A DNA stretch of 64,000 nt from Pseudomonas sp. BGI-2 (GCF_004310295.1 NZ_SISB01000023.1:39845-103844); one strand, 5' to 3'. Numbered from the stretch's first letter, positions 46,286 through 55,923 are shown. Notes: generated from the sequence alone by a model not told the origin. Made by a program: numbers and translations.

Positions 46286-47242
46286 ATGTCTAAAGTATTG
46301 TTAACCGGTGCGTCAGGCTTTTTAGGGAAATCGGTCCTTCAGCGCCTGATATCTGATAAACAACAATGCACCGTTGCTGTTAGGTCTGGAGTAGAAAACT
46401 TTCCAAATGAAGTGGACGCTAGAATAATAAACTCTTTAGACGATCAATCTGAATGGTTGGATTTAGTAAATAATCAAGATGTAGTGATCCATTGCGCCGC
46501 TCGTGTGCATGTGATGAACGAGACCGCAGCCGATCCATTGGTTGAATTTCGAAAAATAAATGTAATGGGCACTCTGAATCTGGCTAGAGCGGCCGCCCAA
46601 AGTGGGGTTAAAAGATTCATTTTTATTAGTTCTATTAAAGTTAATGGAGAGTCCACCAAGCCTGGACAGTTATTTTCTGCGGACGACTTGCCTGCACCGT
46701 GCGATCCATACGGTGTCTCTAAAATGGAGGCAGAACAAGGCTTACGAAAGCTATCCCAAGAGACAGGTATGGAGGTTGTCATCATTCGCCCAGTTCTAAT
46801 TTATGGGCCAGGTGTGAAGTCGAATTTCCGTAGTATGATGATTTCGTTACGTCGAGGAGTTCCGCTACCTCTTGGGTCTATTCGCAACAAACGGAGTTTG
46901 GTAGCCCTAGATAATTTAGTTGACTTGATTGCGACGTGCATTTCACATCCCAACGCAGCTAATCAAACTTTTTTAGCAAGTGACGGGGAGGATGTCTCCA
47001 CGCCGGAGCTTCTAATTCGGATGGGAAAAGTTCTTGACAAACCTGCCAGATTGATCCCCGTGCCGTCTTGGGTTCTTTATTTGTGTGCTGCACTAGTCGG
47101 TCGTTCGGCTGTAGCGAAAAGGTTGTGTGGGTCCCTTCAAGTTGATATCAGTAAAACGTGTTCCCTGTTACATTGGAAACCGCCATACGGAGTTGATGAA
47201 GCGCTTGCTAAAACTGCTCACGATTTTACGAAGGGACTGTAA
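46286..47242 (+). CDS. wbpV: WbpV-like NAD-dependent sugar 4-reductase/epimerase
   Basis: A 318-residue extended SDR: LLTGASGFLGKSVLQ, HCAARVHVMNETAADP, SSIKVNGESTKPGQ and the catalytic YGVSK. It resembles WbpV/WbpK, which reduce the 4-keto product of WbpM to UDP-D-QuiNAc or UDP-D-FucNAc. The order wbpV-wbpL-wbpM is the same as in P. aeruginosa O6. The first O-unit sugar is therefore likely QuiNAc or FucNAc. Confidence 0.85.
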   Translation: MSKVLLTGASGFLGKSVLQRLISDKQQCTVAVRSGVENFPNEVDARIINSLDDQSEWLDLVNNQDVVIHCAARVHVMNETAADPLVEFRKINVMGTLNLARAAAQSGVKRFIFISSIKVNGESTKPGQLFSADDLPAPCDPYGVSKMEAEQGLRKLSQETGMEVVIIRPVLIYGPGVKSNFRSMMISLRRGVPLPLGSIRNKRSLVALDNLVDLIATCISHPNAANQTFLASDGEDVSTPELLIRMGKVLDKPARLIPVPSWVLYLCAALVGRSAVAKRLCGSLQVDISKTCSLLHWKPPYGVDEALAKTAHDFTKGL

Positions 47243-47289
47243 ATACCCATTTTTTTCAATGCCAGGCTGGGTGTTTAATGGAGTTTTTA

Positions 47290-48309
47290 ATGTTTGGGCT
47301 GATTTGGTTAATTCCGGTTGTTGGCGTCCTCGCCATTACACTTACGTGGGTCCTGCGACGTTATGCACTGCATCGTAGCGTTCTTGATATCCCTAATACT
47401 CGAAGCTCCCATTCTGTGCCTACACCGCGGGGTGGTGGCGTAGCCATAGTTATTAGCTACCTTGTTGGACTTCTGTTTTTGGCTATGGGCGGTGGGTTAT
47501 CTTGGTCAGTCACGTGGGCATTAGCAGGCGCTGGCTTGATAGTCGCAGTATTGGGCTTTCTTGATGACCATGGACATATCGCCGCTCGTTGGCGCCTCTT
47601 GGGGCATTTCAGCGCTGCAATTTGGGCTTTGCTATGGTTAGGTGGAATGCCTCCAATAATCATATTTGGGTTTGATTTTGAAATAATATGGTTATTAAAT
47701 CTTGTTGGTGGTTTGTACCTCGTCTGGATGCTGAATCTCTATAATTTCATGGATGGAATTGATGGTGTTGCCAGTGTGCAGGCGATAAGTGTCTGTGTGT
47801 CAGCCTGCGTTATCTACTGGTTATCCGGCTACGAAGAGCTCATCTGGGCACCACTCCTTCTTTCCATGGCTGTATTAGGATTTCTATACTGGAATTTTCC
47901 TCCTGCTCGAATTTTTATGGGCGATGCCGGTAGCGGATTTTTGGGCGTCATCCTGGGCGTGCTATCGCTTCAGGCCGCAAGGGAGTTACCTAGCCTCCTT
48001 TGGGTGTGGTTAATATTGATGGGTGTTTTCATAGTCGACGCAACGTTCACTTTAATTCGTCGTCTGTTACGTGGAGAAAAAGTATACGAGGCGCATCGTA
48101 GCCATGCTTACCAATTTGCTGCTCGGAAATTCGGTAAACATCTACCTGTCACCATTACGGTCGGCGCAATCAATATTTTATGGCTCTTACCCGTTGCGAT
48201 ATGCGTAATACTCTTAGATATAGACGGTTTTATTGGGTTAATAATTGCGTATATACCATTGGTATTGCTGGCGGTAAAATATCATTCTGGTACATCAGAA
48301 AAATCTTGA
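47290..48309 (+). CDS. wbpL: Undecaprenyl-phosphate sugar-1-phosphate transferase WbpL
   Basis: A 339-residue polyprenyl-phosphate transferase (WecA/MraY superfamily) with about ten helices. RSSHSVPTPRGGGVAIVI, LNLYNFMDGIDGVAS (metal/active site) and MGDAGSGFLG are family marks. It loads the first N-acetylated 6-deoxyhexosamine on undecaprenyl phosphate and thus starts O-antigen synthesis. ATG at 47290 has GGAG six bases upstream; ATG at 47278 is an alternative adding four residues. Confidence 0.93.
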   Translation: MFGLIWLIPVVGVLAITLTWVLRRYALHRSVLDIPNTRSSHSVPTPRGGGVAIVISYLVGLLFLAMGGGLSWSVTWALAGAGLIVAVLGFLDDHGHIAARWRLLGHFSAAIWALLWLGGMPPIIIFGFDFEIIWLLNLVGGLYLVWMLNLYNFMDGIDGVASVQAISVCVSACVIYWLSGYEELIWAPLLLSMAVLGFLYWNFPPARIFMGDAGSGFLGVILGVLSLQAARELPSLLWVWLILMGVFIVDATFTLIRRLLRGEKVYEAHRSHAYQFAARKFGKHLPVTITVGAINILWLLPVAICVILLDIDGFIGLIIAYIPLVLLAVKYHSGTSEKS

Positions 48310-48407
48310 TGGTTTATTTCTGTTGTTTATTTGCCTAGAATAATATAGCAAGGCTAAGTAGATAGTGTGTTGTTTTCGATTTTGATCAGAGGGGTCAGTA
48401 AGAGGCG

Positions 48408-50402
48408 ATGGATAAATTAAGAGTTTTATTACTGGCGCTGCCACGACGTCGCAAAAGATTGCTTCAAGTCGGTACCGACGTTATTTTAGTCTGGGGCGCG
48501 CTGTGGCTGGCTTTTATGGTAAGACTCGGTATTGACGAGATGGTCAACCCAGTTGCAACTCATCTCTGGCTTTTCGCTATCGCCCCTTTGGTTGCCATTC
48601 CACTATTTGTCAGATTTGGTATGTATCGAGCTGTTATGCGTTATTTCGGTAACGATGCGCTGATTGCCATTATCAAAGCTGTAAGCTTTTCTTCATTAAT
48701 TCTTGGGTTCACTGTTTATTGGTACAGTAACCATCAAAATATCGTCCCTCGCTCAATAATTTTTAATTATTGGTGGTTGAGTCTGGTCATGATTGGCGGG
48801 CTACGGCTAGCCATGCGCCAGTTTTTCCTTGGGGACTGGTTTGCAGCCGCACAGCACGTGCCTTTTACTAACCGGGACGATGGTTTGCCAAAGGTAGCCG
48901 TTTATGGCGCAGGTGCGGCGGGTAATCAACTCGTAGCGGCTTTGCGTATCGGACGTCTGATGCGCCCAGTTGCATTCATTGATGACGATGAGAGTATTTC
49001 GAATCGAGTAATTTCTGGCTTACAGGTATATAAACCTGGACATATTCAACGCATGATTGACGTTACTGGCGCGCAAGAGATTTTATTAGCAGTGCCGTCT
49101 TGTTCGCGCGCGCGCCGGAGAGAAATACTTGGATATTTAGAAGGTTTTCCGTTGCATGTTAGAAGCGTGCCAGGCTTTATGGATCTGGCCAGTGGCAGAG
49201 TCAAAGTAGATGATATACAAGAAGTTGATATTGCAGACCTGCTAGGACGTGATGCCGTGCCTGCACAGGAAGACCTGCTTGAGCATTGTGTTAGAGGTCA
49301 AGTGGTACTTGTGACTGGGGCAGGAGGGTCGATAGGGTCGGAATTATGCAGGCAAATTCTTTCTTTATCTCCAGCTACTTTACTGCTATTTGAACATAGT
49401 GAATATAATTTATATACCATTATGTCCGAATTAGAGTTGCGCGTTAGACGCGAGTCATTATCTGTTCAGGTGCTCCCAATATTAGGGTCTGTGCGTGATC
49501 AAGATAAGTTATTAGATACTATGAAGACATGGAGTGTTACAACAGTCTATCATGCTGCCGCCTATAAGCATGTGCCGATGGTTGAACATAACATTGCTGA
49601 AGGAATACTGAATAATGTTTTTGGTACATTAAATACTGCGCAAGCGGCGGTGCAGTCTGGTGTATTAAACTTTGTTTTAATTTCCACAGATAAAGCGGTG
49701 CGCCCAACTAATGTTATGGGTAGTACCAAGCGCTTGGCAGAGCTCACCTTGCAGGCGCTTAGCCGTGAGCTTGCTCCGGTGATGTTTGCAGACAATTCCA
49801 AGATATCAAGAGTTAACAAAACTCGGTTCACGATGGTCCGATTTGGCAATGTACTCGGTTCCTCCGGGTCAGTGATACCGTTGTTTCATAAGCAGATTAA
49901 ATCAGGCGGACCGTTAACGGTCACTCATCCAAAAATCACTCGTTATTTTATGACTATTCCAGAAGCCGCCCAACTTGTGATTCAAGCAGGATCGATGGGG
50001 CAGGGAGGCGACGTCTTTGTTTTGGACATGGGGGAACCGGTTAAAATCGTCGAGCTTGCAGAAAAAATGATCCATCTGTCTGGGCTCAGTATTAGATCTG
50101 AAAGTAATCCCCGTGGTGACATATCCATTGAATTCACCGGATTGCGTCCGGGTGAAAAGCTTTATGAGGAGTTGTTGATTGGAGATAATGTCATTGCGAC
50201 AAATCATCCAATGATTATGTGTGCCAATGAAGATTACTTGGCTTGGGACGTACTTAAAATACAACTGTCAGGGCTTCTCACCGCGATTGCTGGGCATGAC
50301 TACACCAAGGTCCGCCAAATTCTGCTGGAAACTGTAAGTGGCTATGCTCCAGAGGGAGAGATTGTTGATTGGATATTTCAGCAGCGACACTTAAAGCCTT
50401 AG
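48408..50402 (+). CDS. wbpM: UDP-GlcNAc C4,C6-dehydratase WbpM
   Basis: A 664-residue inner-membrane protein. About four N-terminal helices (to about 130) precede a first nucleotide-binding region (VAVYGAGAAGNQLVAAL) and the catalytic dehydratase domain, which starts at VLVTGAGGSIGSELCRQI and has STDKAVRPTNVMGSTKR with Met at the usual Tyr position. It makes the 4-keto-6-deoxy sugar used by WbpV. In Pseudomonas wbpM normally marks the end of the O-antigen cluster. A 98-bp gap separates it from wbpL. Confidence 0.96.
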   Translation: MDKLRVLLLALPRRRKRLLQVGTDVILVWGALWLAFMVRLGIDEMVNPVATHLWLFAIAPLVAIPLFVRFGMYRAVMRYFGNDALIAIIKAVSFSSLILGFTVYWYSNHQNIVPRSIIFNYWWLSLVMIGGLRLAMRQFFLGDWFAAAQHVPFTNRDDGLPKVAVYGAGAAGNQLVAALRIGRLMRPVAFIDDDESISNRVISGLQVYKPGHIQRMIDVTGAQEILLAVPSCSRARRREILGYLEGFPLHVRSVPGFMDLASGRVKVDDIQEVDIADLLGRDAVPAQEDLLEHCVRGQVVLVTGAGGSIGSELCRQILSLSPATLLLFEHSEYNLYTIMSELELRVRRESLSVQVLPILGSVRDQDKLLDTMKTWSVTTVYHAAAYKHVPMVEHNIAEGILNNVFGTLNTAQAAVQSGVLNFVLISTDKAVRPTNVMGSTKRLAELTLQALSRELAPVMFADNSKISRVNKTRFTMVRFGNVLGSSGSVIPLFHKQIKSGGPLTVTHPKITRYFMTIPEAAQLVIQAGSMGQGGDVFVLDMGEPVKIVELAEKMIHLSGLSIRSESNPRGDISIEFTGLRPGEKLYEELLIGDNVIATNHPMIMCANEDYLAWDVLKIQLSGLLTAIAGHDYTKVRQILLETVSGYAPEGEIVDWIFQQRHLKP

Positions 50403-50637
50403 GTCAAAGTTAGATTTGACCTCGGCTTTTTATGAAATTTGCGAGTCACACGCTTCTCGTTTTGATTGAAGGAATAGTCAAAACTATGTTTCATAGGTCC
50501 ACATGTATATTAAAAAGGTGCCCTCATGTTGCGTTATGAGATCGGCGACGATGACCGTTCGAGAGATTCATGGCAAGCCTGTTTTCGACAGGCATGCCAT
50601 TTTAGTTTGTTATTACTTCAATGGTTTTAATATAAAT

Positions 50638-51945
50638 ATGAAAAAAATATTACTGCCCGCGCTTTCGTTTCTTTTGGTCTTTGGTCTCATCGTCTCGATC
50701 TGGGCATGCTTCGCTCCTGGCTTTATGTCCTATGATTCAGTTGTACAATACCAAAGCGCGTTAGACCAGCATTATACTGATAGTCATCCCGCTATAATGT
50801 CTTATGTCTGGCATCTTTGTATGCAGTTGGTACCTGGGCCGCAGAGTTTGCTATATTTGCATTTGACACTGTTAGCGGTTGGAGTGTTTATTTGGCAGGC
50901 AAATTTCAGGAACTCCATTTGGAGTCTGCTAATTCCTGCTTTGTTTATGCTTCCTTGGGTAATCAATTTTGCGGGAGTTCTATGGAAGGATGTTGGAATG
51001 GCATTTTCCCTGCTCATTGCTACGGGGTTATTGTTCACCCGTCGTAAAAGCATGTGGCTGGTGCTCCTTTCAATGCCATTTCTATTTTATGCCATTGGGG
51101 TCAGGCACAATGCGGTTCTCGCAGTAATTCCTATAATGTTCTTGGCTTTCAGACATTATTTTCCGAAGGCACCTATCTGGTTGGGCTGCCTTACTACAAT
51201 ATTACTTACAGGTGTTTTCTTGCTCACGGTTTTTACTGTGACATATAGTTTTATAAATGCAGAAAAAAAACATTATGAAACGTTTTTGATGGGGGATGAC
51301 ATCGCAACGATCTCTGCAAAAACCCATCAAAATTTACTCCCGTGGGTAAAAGATAACGATTTAACAACCTGTTCTGCCCCCCCGATTCTTTACGAACGTG
51401 CGATGTGTTTTATAGGTAAGGGCTATGATCCAAGTGGCAGTTTGGTTGTCGATATACCATATGATGAAACGTATTCATTATGGAAAAAAACAATTCTCTC
51501 ATATCCTTTGGAGTATGCCTTAGTTAGAGTTGAGGCGTTCTTTTATTTTCTACGCCCCCCACAAGCACTGCCCGGGTACACATGGTTTTACGGTATCGCG
51601 AAAAATGATATGAATATTAAGTTGATGAATCCCGAGATGGCAGGGGTTTTAGAGCAGTACATGATATCGACTAACAAAACTGTACTGAGTGAATTATTCA
51701 AACCTTATGTTTGGCTCTTGCTCGCGGCAATCATACTTGTTTGGGTTAGCAGGACTCCGGCTTCCATTGAGAAAACGCAAATCACTGTTCTAAACATATC
51801 TGCATTAGGCTGTTTTTTTAGTCTGTTGATAGCGGTGCCTTCAGTGGATTTTCGATATGTATATTGGTGCGTCATTGCAACCACTCTTTCAGTTGTTATA
51901 TTGGCTTCAACGTTTCGATCTGGCCACAAAACTGAAGTTAGTTAG
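50638..51945 (+). CDS. Multi-pass membrane glycosyltransferase-like protein (GT-C type)
   Basis: A 435-residue protein with about ten membrane helices. After the first helix comes a periplasmic loop MSYDSVVQYQSALDQHYTDS then HPAIMS (Asp33, Asp43, Asp48, His50), the arrangement of acidic residues found in GT-C transferases using lipid-linked donors. A soluble loop at about 210-320 has LRPPQALPGYTWFYG. It may modify finished O antigen in the periplasm. ATG at 50638 (MKKILLPALSFLLVFG) is preferred; upstream in-frame codons to 50503 lack hydrophobic character. Very AT-rich. Confidence 0.65.
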   Translation: MKKILLPALSFLLVFGLIVSIWACFAPGFMSYDSVVQYQSALDQHYTDSHPAIMSYVWHLCMQLVPGPQSLLYLHLTLLAVGVFIWQANFRNSIWSLLIPALFMLPWVINFAGVLWKDVGMAFSLLIATGLLFTRRKSMWLVLLSMPFLFYAIGVRHNAVLAVIPIMFLAFRHYFPKAPIWLGCLTTILLTGVFLLTVFTVTYSFINAEKKHYETFLMGDDIATISAKTHQNLLPWVKDNDLTTCSAPPILYERAMCFIGKGYDPSGSLVVDIPYDETYSLWKKTILSYPLEYALVRVEAFFYFLRPPQALPGYTWFYGIAKNDMNIKLMNPEMAGVLEQYMISTNKTVLSELFKPYVWLLLAAIILVWVSRTPASIEKTQITVLNISALGCFFSLLIAVPSVDFRYVYWCVIATTLSVVILASTFRSGHKTEVS

Positions 51946-52266
51946 CGGGCTCTTCAACAACTTCATTTAGGAATTGAATCTCACCCACTATGCGGCTATT
52001 ACCGTCTTGAGTCGGTTTTTCAAATATAGGGGGCTCACATGACGCAATGCGTTACGATGTCATTTTTCATAGTTTGATATGGCTGGGATACACGATGAGC
52101 GTCGCGATGGTATTGGAATGACGCCATTATTTTACGTGTTGATCGCGCAGAAATGAGCGGGGTCGTTTTAGTCGCGTTTGACTCTCTCTATCATTGTTGC
52201 AGGGAAGCCATAAATAAAGGTTCTAAGCTCGGAAACATCTGGACTTGTCATCCACAGCGATGAAAC
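51946..52266. other. Intergenic region between the O-antigen locus and the IS nest
   Basis: About 320 bp without a convincing gene or terminator. It ends at the inverted repeat of the IS66-like remnant (52267). Nothing else was identified. Confidence 0.5.
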
Positions 52267-52286
52267 GTAAGCGCTCCATAAACCCC
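52267..52286 (+). repeat. Left inverted repeat of the old IS66 element
   Basis: GTAAGCGCTCCATAAACCCC; the complement of 55924-55942 matches 18 of 19 bases. IS66 family ends usually begin with GTAA. Confidence 0.8.
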
Positions 52287-52349
52287 ACATTCAAAGCGCT
52301 TAGCTGATCCCGGATGCTGTGCTCCCGATTCCCTCAGGAGCCAGCTCGC

Positions 52350-52416
52350 CATGATGCGACCCGATGCCAAAGTCGAAAAAGTGTATCTGTACCCCAAGCC
52401 GGTGGACTGTAACTGA
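52350..52416 (+). pseudogene. tnpB 5' fragment of the old IS66 element
   Basis: The plus-strand sequence encodes MMRPDAKVEKVYLYPKPVD and then stops, matching the N terminus of the complete tnpB at 54322-54681 residue for residue but with different codons. It is cut off exactly where the second IS66 repeat (52409) begins. This shows insertion of the younger element into the older tnpB. Confidence 0.85.
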
Positions 52417-52428
52417 TCCATAAACCCC
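52409..52428 (+). repeat. Terminal repeat of the inner IS66 element
   Basis: GTAACTGATCCATAAACCCC, 16 of 20 bases like the outer left repeat. The partner repeat at the other end was not found, so the right edge of this element is unclear. Confidence 0.55.
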
Positions 52429-52489
52429 ACCTATCCAAGCAGACGGCGTGTGAGGGGGAATCAAATCATGCTGGCGGTTCGTGGCGCAG

Positions 52490-52804
52490 TTACTCCATTT
52501 TTTGTGGCCTGATATTCACCACCATCCCCGCTTGTACGTTTTTGATCGGGGAAAGCAAATGCGGTGAAATATTCCAGCGCTGGCCGGTGTCGGTTACTAC
52601 TGTGACGGTCTTGCGATTGAACTTCATGACGGTCCCGGACAGGCGCTCACCACTGGGTGAGTCAAAGCTAACCCGTGCTCCTGGATGGAACTGCATCATT
52701 AATTTATGAGCCTCCAACGACTCCAACATCTTCAGCCGTTCGATAATGTGATGATTCAGCGTCACTAACTCATCGACACTCAGATGATCAATATTGATAC
52801 TCAT
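52490..52804 (-). CDS. Small passenger protein of the IS66 element
   Basis: A 104-residue protein of unknown role (MSINIDHLSVDELVTLNHHI). Its second half, ARVSFDSPSGERLSGTVMKF then NRKTVTVVTDTGQRW, looks like a small beta-barrel (SH3/KOW-like), preceded by a helix. The ATG at 52804 overlaps the tnpC stop (ATGA), so the genes are translationally coupled. The standard third IS66 gene tnpA is absent; this gene may be cargo rather than a transposition factor. Confidence 0.65.
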   Translation of the reverse strand: MSINIDHLSVDELVTLNHHIIERLKMLESLEAHKLMMQFHPGARVSFDSPSGERLSGTVMKFNRKTVTVVTDTGQRWNISPHLLSPIKNVQAGMVVNIRPQKME

Positions 52805-54321
52805 GATGGCCTCCAATTCCAGGGTAGTAGCGCCTCAATGTCTTCAACCGATTCAGCCTGCGGTAATCGCTCCAGTACGTGGCGCAGCCACGTATAGGGC
52901 TCCTGGCCGTTAGCTTTGGCGGTCTCGACCAAACTGTAGATCTGCGCACTGGCGGTGGCGCCTTTGGGTGTGTCGCTGAAAAGCCAAGCCTTGCGCCCGA
53001 TCACAAACGGCTTTATCGCTCTTTCAGCGGTATTGTTGTCGATCGGTAAAAAACCAGCCTCGATATAACGTTCCAGCCGGCTCCAGTTACTGGCCAGATA
53101 ATTGACTGCTTTACCCAAGGCACTTTGCGCAGTGACCTGTGGCTGGGTTTTCTCCAGCCAGCTTTTTAACTGGGTGAGCACCGGCAAGCTCTGCTCCTGG
53201 CGACCGGCAAAGCGCTGTTCATCCGTCATCTCTTTCAAAACACGCTCTATGCCGTACAACTTGTTGATCATCGTCAGTGCCGCATCGGCTCGACCGGTTT
53301 TGCCCTTGGGCTGCACTTTCTGTGCATCGACAAACTTGCGTCGTACATGGGCCATACAGGCCAAGCGCTCGATACCCGGCTGCGCGCTCAAGGCGTTATA
53401 GCCAGCGTAATCATCGGTCATCAGATAGCCGCGATAGTCGCCGAGCAGCCGCAACGGCACCTCCTGCGCTCGGCTGGTGGTGTAGTCAAAAAGAATGACG
53501 GGGCTCTCAGGTGGGCCGCTGGCTTGCACCCACATCCAGGATTGGCTGGTCGGGTCTCGACCTGGCTCTTTCAGCACCTGCACTCGCGTTTCATCGCAGT
53601 GAACAATCGGACTTTCCAGTAACCGATCACGCATCAGATTCAACAGTGGCTGGAAGTGTTCGCAGCACTGGATCACCCAGCGCGCCAAGGTTTGACGCGG
53701 GATATCGACACCGTGACGAACGAGGACTTTTTCGAAACGGTGCAATGGCAGGCCATCGACGTACTTGGTGGTCAACAGCATCGCCAACACGCTGGGGCTG
53801 GCCATGCTCTTTTCGATCAGTTGCGCGGGTTTGTCGGCGGTGACCGGTGCCACTTCACAACCACGACAGCCGTAGACCTTACGGATATGTTTGATCACCC
53901 GAATCTGCATCGGCACGATCTCCAGTTGTTCGCTGGTTTCTTCACCGATGGCGTGTTTGCGGTAACCGCAAACGCAGGTCAGTTCGTGTTCGGGGAGTTC
54001 GTGGATGACCTCGATACGTGGCAAGTCCGCCGACAGTGGCTTGCGTTTGCCACGGCGTTTGGTCGGGGCAACAACTTCTTCCTCAGCTTCAACGGGCGCC
54101 GGCGTGTCGATACTTTCAGCTTCATTAAACAGCGGCAGCTGTGGCGTCGCCAGATCAGCGGTTTGCTCGGACTTACGCCCGAACAAGCGTTGACGAAGTA
54201 GCGCATTCTCTTCTTCAAGAAGAACGACCTTCGACTGCATCTGAGCAAGTAATTGCTTGAGCGCAGTCAGGTCATCGGGAAGGTTGTCGGGCATGGAAAT
54301 CATGGCCCGGATTATACCCAA
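52801..54321 (-). CDS. tnpC: IS66-family transposase TnpC
   Basis: A 506-residue transposase. N-terminal coiled coil (LKQLLAQMQSKVVLLEEENA), a zinc-finger-like CVCGYRKHAIG and YGCRGCE, then the DDE domain: HCDETRVQVLKEPGRD, TDDYAGYNAL and NTAERAIKPFVIGRK. It appears full length. It starts directly at the end of tnpB (54322). Confidence 0.95.
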   Translation of the reverse strand: MGIIRAMISMPDNLPDDLTALKQLLAQMQSKVVLLEEENALLRQRLFGRKSEQTADLATPQLPLFNEAESIDTPAPVEAEEEVVAPTKRRGKRKPLSADLPRIEVIHELPEHELTCVCGYRKHAIGEETSEQLEIVPMQIRVIKHIRKVYGCRGCEVAPVTADKPAQLIEKSMASPSVLAMLLTTKYVDGLPLHRFEKVLVRHGVDIPRQTLARWVIQCCEHFQPLLNLMRDRLLESPIVHCDETRVQVLKEPGRDPTSQSWMWVQASGPPESPVILFDYTTSRAQEVPLRLLGDYRGYLMTDDYAGYNALSAQPGIERLACMAHVRRKFVDAQKVQPKGKTGRADAALTMINKLYGIERVLKEMTDEQRFAGRQEQSLPVLTQLKSWLEKTQPQVTAQSALGKAVNYLASNWSRLERYIEAGFLPIDNNTAERAIKPFVIGRKAWLFSDTPKGATASAQIYSLVETAKANGQEPYTWLRHVLERLPQAESVEDIEALLPWNWRPS

Positions 54322-54681
54322 TCAAGCAACAAATCGCGGCGTCAAAACCTGATGCGGGCGGTTGCGCCACAGGTCAAAACCGTCGAGCAGCCAGTTTAGT
54401 TCCTGAACTGTCAGGAAGATCGCCTCGTCGGCCGCATCAGGCGAGGTTTTGAATCGCTCGGATTCCAGGCGCTTGAGCCAAAGGCAGAAGCCGTTGCGCT
54501 CCCAATAGAGTATTTTCACCCGGTTACGGGGGCGATTCAGAAAAACAAAAAGTACCGGGTCGAATACCGCGAACTTGATATCCAGCTCGACCAGAGCGGC
54601 AAGGCCGTCGATGGATTTTCGAAAATCCACGGGTTTGGGGTAGAGGTACACTTTTTCGACTTTGGCGTCGGGTCGCATCAT
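54322..54681 (-). CDS. tnpB: IS66-family accessory protein TnpB
   Basis: The 119-residue IS66 Orf2 protein: MMRPDAKVEKVYLYPKPVDF, RKSIDGLAALVE, FVFLNRPRNRVKILYWERNG and FCLWLKRLE. Its role in transposition is unclear but it is essential in several IS66 elements. The ATG at 54681 matches the start of the second copy at 52350; in-frame codons to 54729 are not needed. tnpC follows directly. Confidence 0.93.
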   Translation of the reverse strand: MMRPDAKVEKVYLYPKPVDFRKSIDGLAALVELDIKFAVFDPVLFVFLNRPRNRVKILYWERNGFCLWLKRLESERFKTSPDAADEAIFLTVQELNWLLDGFDLWRNRPHQVLTPRFVA

Positions 54682-54718
54682 GGCGGACGTGCTCCAGAAA
54701 GAAATCGGGAGCGCAGCA

Positions 54719-54898
54719 TCAGGCTTCAATAAACGGCTTTGAATGTGTAGGTGATGGATCGCTTACGATGAAACCATGTTCATGCAATCGATTCATGGTC
54801 TCGAAGTCGAACCCTTTCCAGGCATTGCCTTTGTCGGAACTGAAGGTTGCCAACAGGGCAAGCACGGCGTCTTCAATCAGTTTATCGTCGTATTCCAT
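54719..54898 (-). CDS. DUF6429-like small protein
   Basis: A 59-residue protein: MEYDDKLIEDAVLALLATFS, then WKGFDFETMNRLHEHGFI and SDPSPTHSKPF. This resembles the DUF6429 family, short proteins often met beside mobile elements in proteobacteria. The ATG at 54898 has GGAG nine bases upstream on the minus strand; a longer in-frame start at 54973 is less likely. It lies 37 bp upstream of tnpB on the same strand. Function unknown. Confidence 0.6.
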   Translation of the reverse strand: MEYDDKLIEDAVLALLATFSSDKGNAWKGFDFETMNRLHEHGFIVSDPSPTHSKPFIEA

Positions 54899-54995
54899 GA
54901 TCGTTGCTCCGCTCATATTTGACAGGCATCGTCGAGTTTGTGATGGACAGTCCATAATCCCACCGACTCCCATCTGAGTAGTGCGCTCAGCTAGG

Positions 54996-55050
54996 TGTCA
55001 GTACCGATGCAAAACTGACCCACCCTACCGGTTCAAAACTGACCCACTTG
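54996..55050. repeat. Remnant of an IS21-like terminus
   Basis: TGTCAGTACCGATGCAAAAC starts a region with two direct copies of CAAAACTGACCCAC (about 55010-55023 and 55034-55047). Multiple such repeats are typical for the ends of IS21 relatives. No IS21 transposase gene is present. Confidence 0.45.
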
Positions 55051-55054
55051 GGCA

Positions 55055-55897
55055 ATGCGCGATAGCCTGTTGGGCAGCCGTGTTGTCCACTGCGATGAAA
55101 CACGGGTACAGGTGTTGAAAGAGCCTGACCGAGACCCAAGCAGCCAGTCCTGGATGTGGGTGCAAACCGGCGGCCCGCCAGATATACCAGTGATCCTTTT
55201 TGACTACTCCACCAGTCGCGCGCAGGAGGTGCCGACACGCCTGCTCGATAGCTATCGTGGCTACGTGATGACCGACGATTACGCCGGTTACAACGCCCTT
55301 GGCGCGCAGGCCGGAGTGGAACGTCTAGGTTGCTGGGCTCACGCGCGGCGTAGGTTTGTTGAAGCGCAAAAAGTGCAGCCGAAAGGCAAGACAGGACGTG
55401 CGGATATCGCACTGAACTTGATCAACAAGCTTTATGGCGTCGAGCGTGATCTGAAGGATGCGGGCGACGATGATCGTAAAACCGGCCGTCATGATCGGAG
55501 CCTGCCAGTGCTGGCTCAGTTAAAAAGCTGGATGGAAAAGACGCAGCCACAAGTTACGTCTCAGATCGCCTTGGGCAAGGCCATCGGCTATCTGGCGAGT
55601 AACTGGAGCAAACTGGAACGGTACGCCGAGGAAGGCTATTTGCCGATTGACAACAACCCCGCCGAGCGTGCGATCAAGCCCTTCGTCATCGGAAGAAAGA
55701 ACTGGTTGTTTAGCGACACACCCAAAGGCGCGACGGCCAGTGTTCAGCTTTACAGCTTGGTCGAGACTGCCAAAGCCAACGGCCAAGAGCCCTATGCGTG
55801 GCTGCGCCACGCAGTAGAACGGCTGCCACTGGCGACCTCGGTTGAAGATTACGAAGCGCTGTTGCCGTGGAACTGCTCGCCGGCATCGCCTAGCTAG
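55055..55897 (+). pseudogene. tnpC 3' fragment of the old IS66 element
   Basis: About 280 codons homologous to TnpC from roughly residue 232 to the end (MRDSLLGSRVVHCDETRVQV ... NNPAERAIKPFVIGRKNW). The N-terminal half is missing, being replaced at 55050 by the IS21-like end. It is on the plus strand, opposite to the intact tnpC, and ends 26 bp before the right inverted repeat. Confidence 0.88.
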
Positions 55898-55923
55898 GCG
55901 CGTTACCCATCTTGAAGTCGGTC

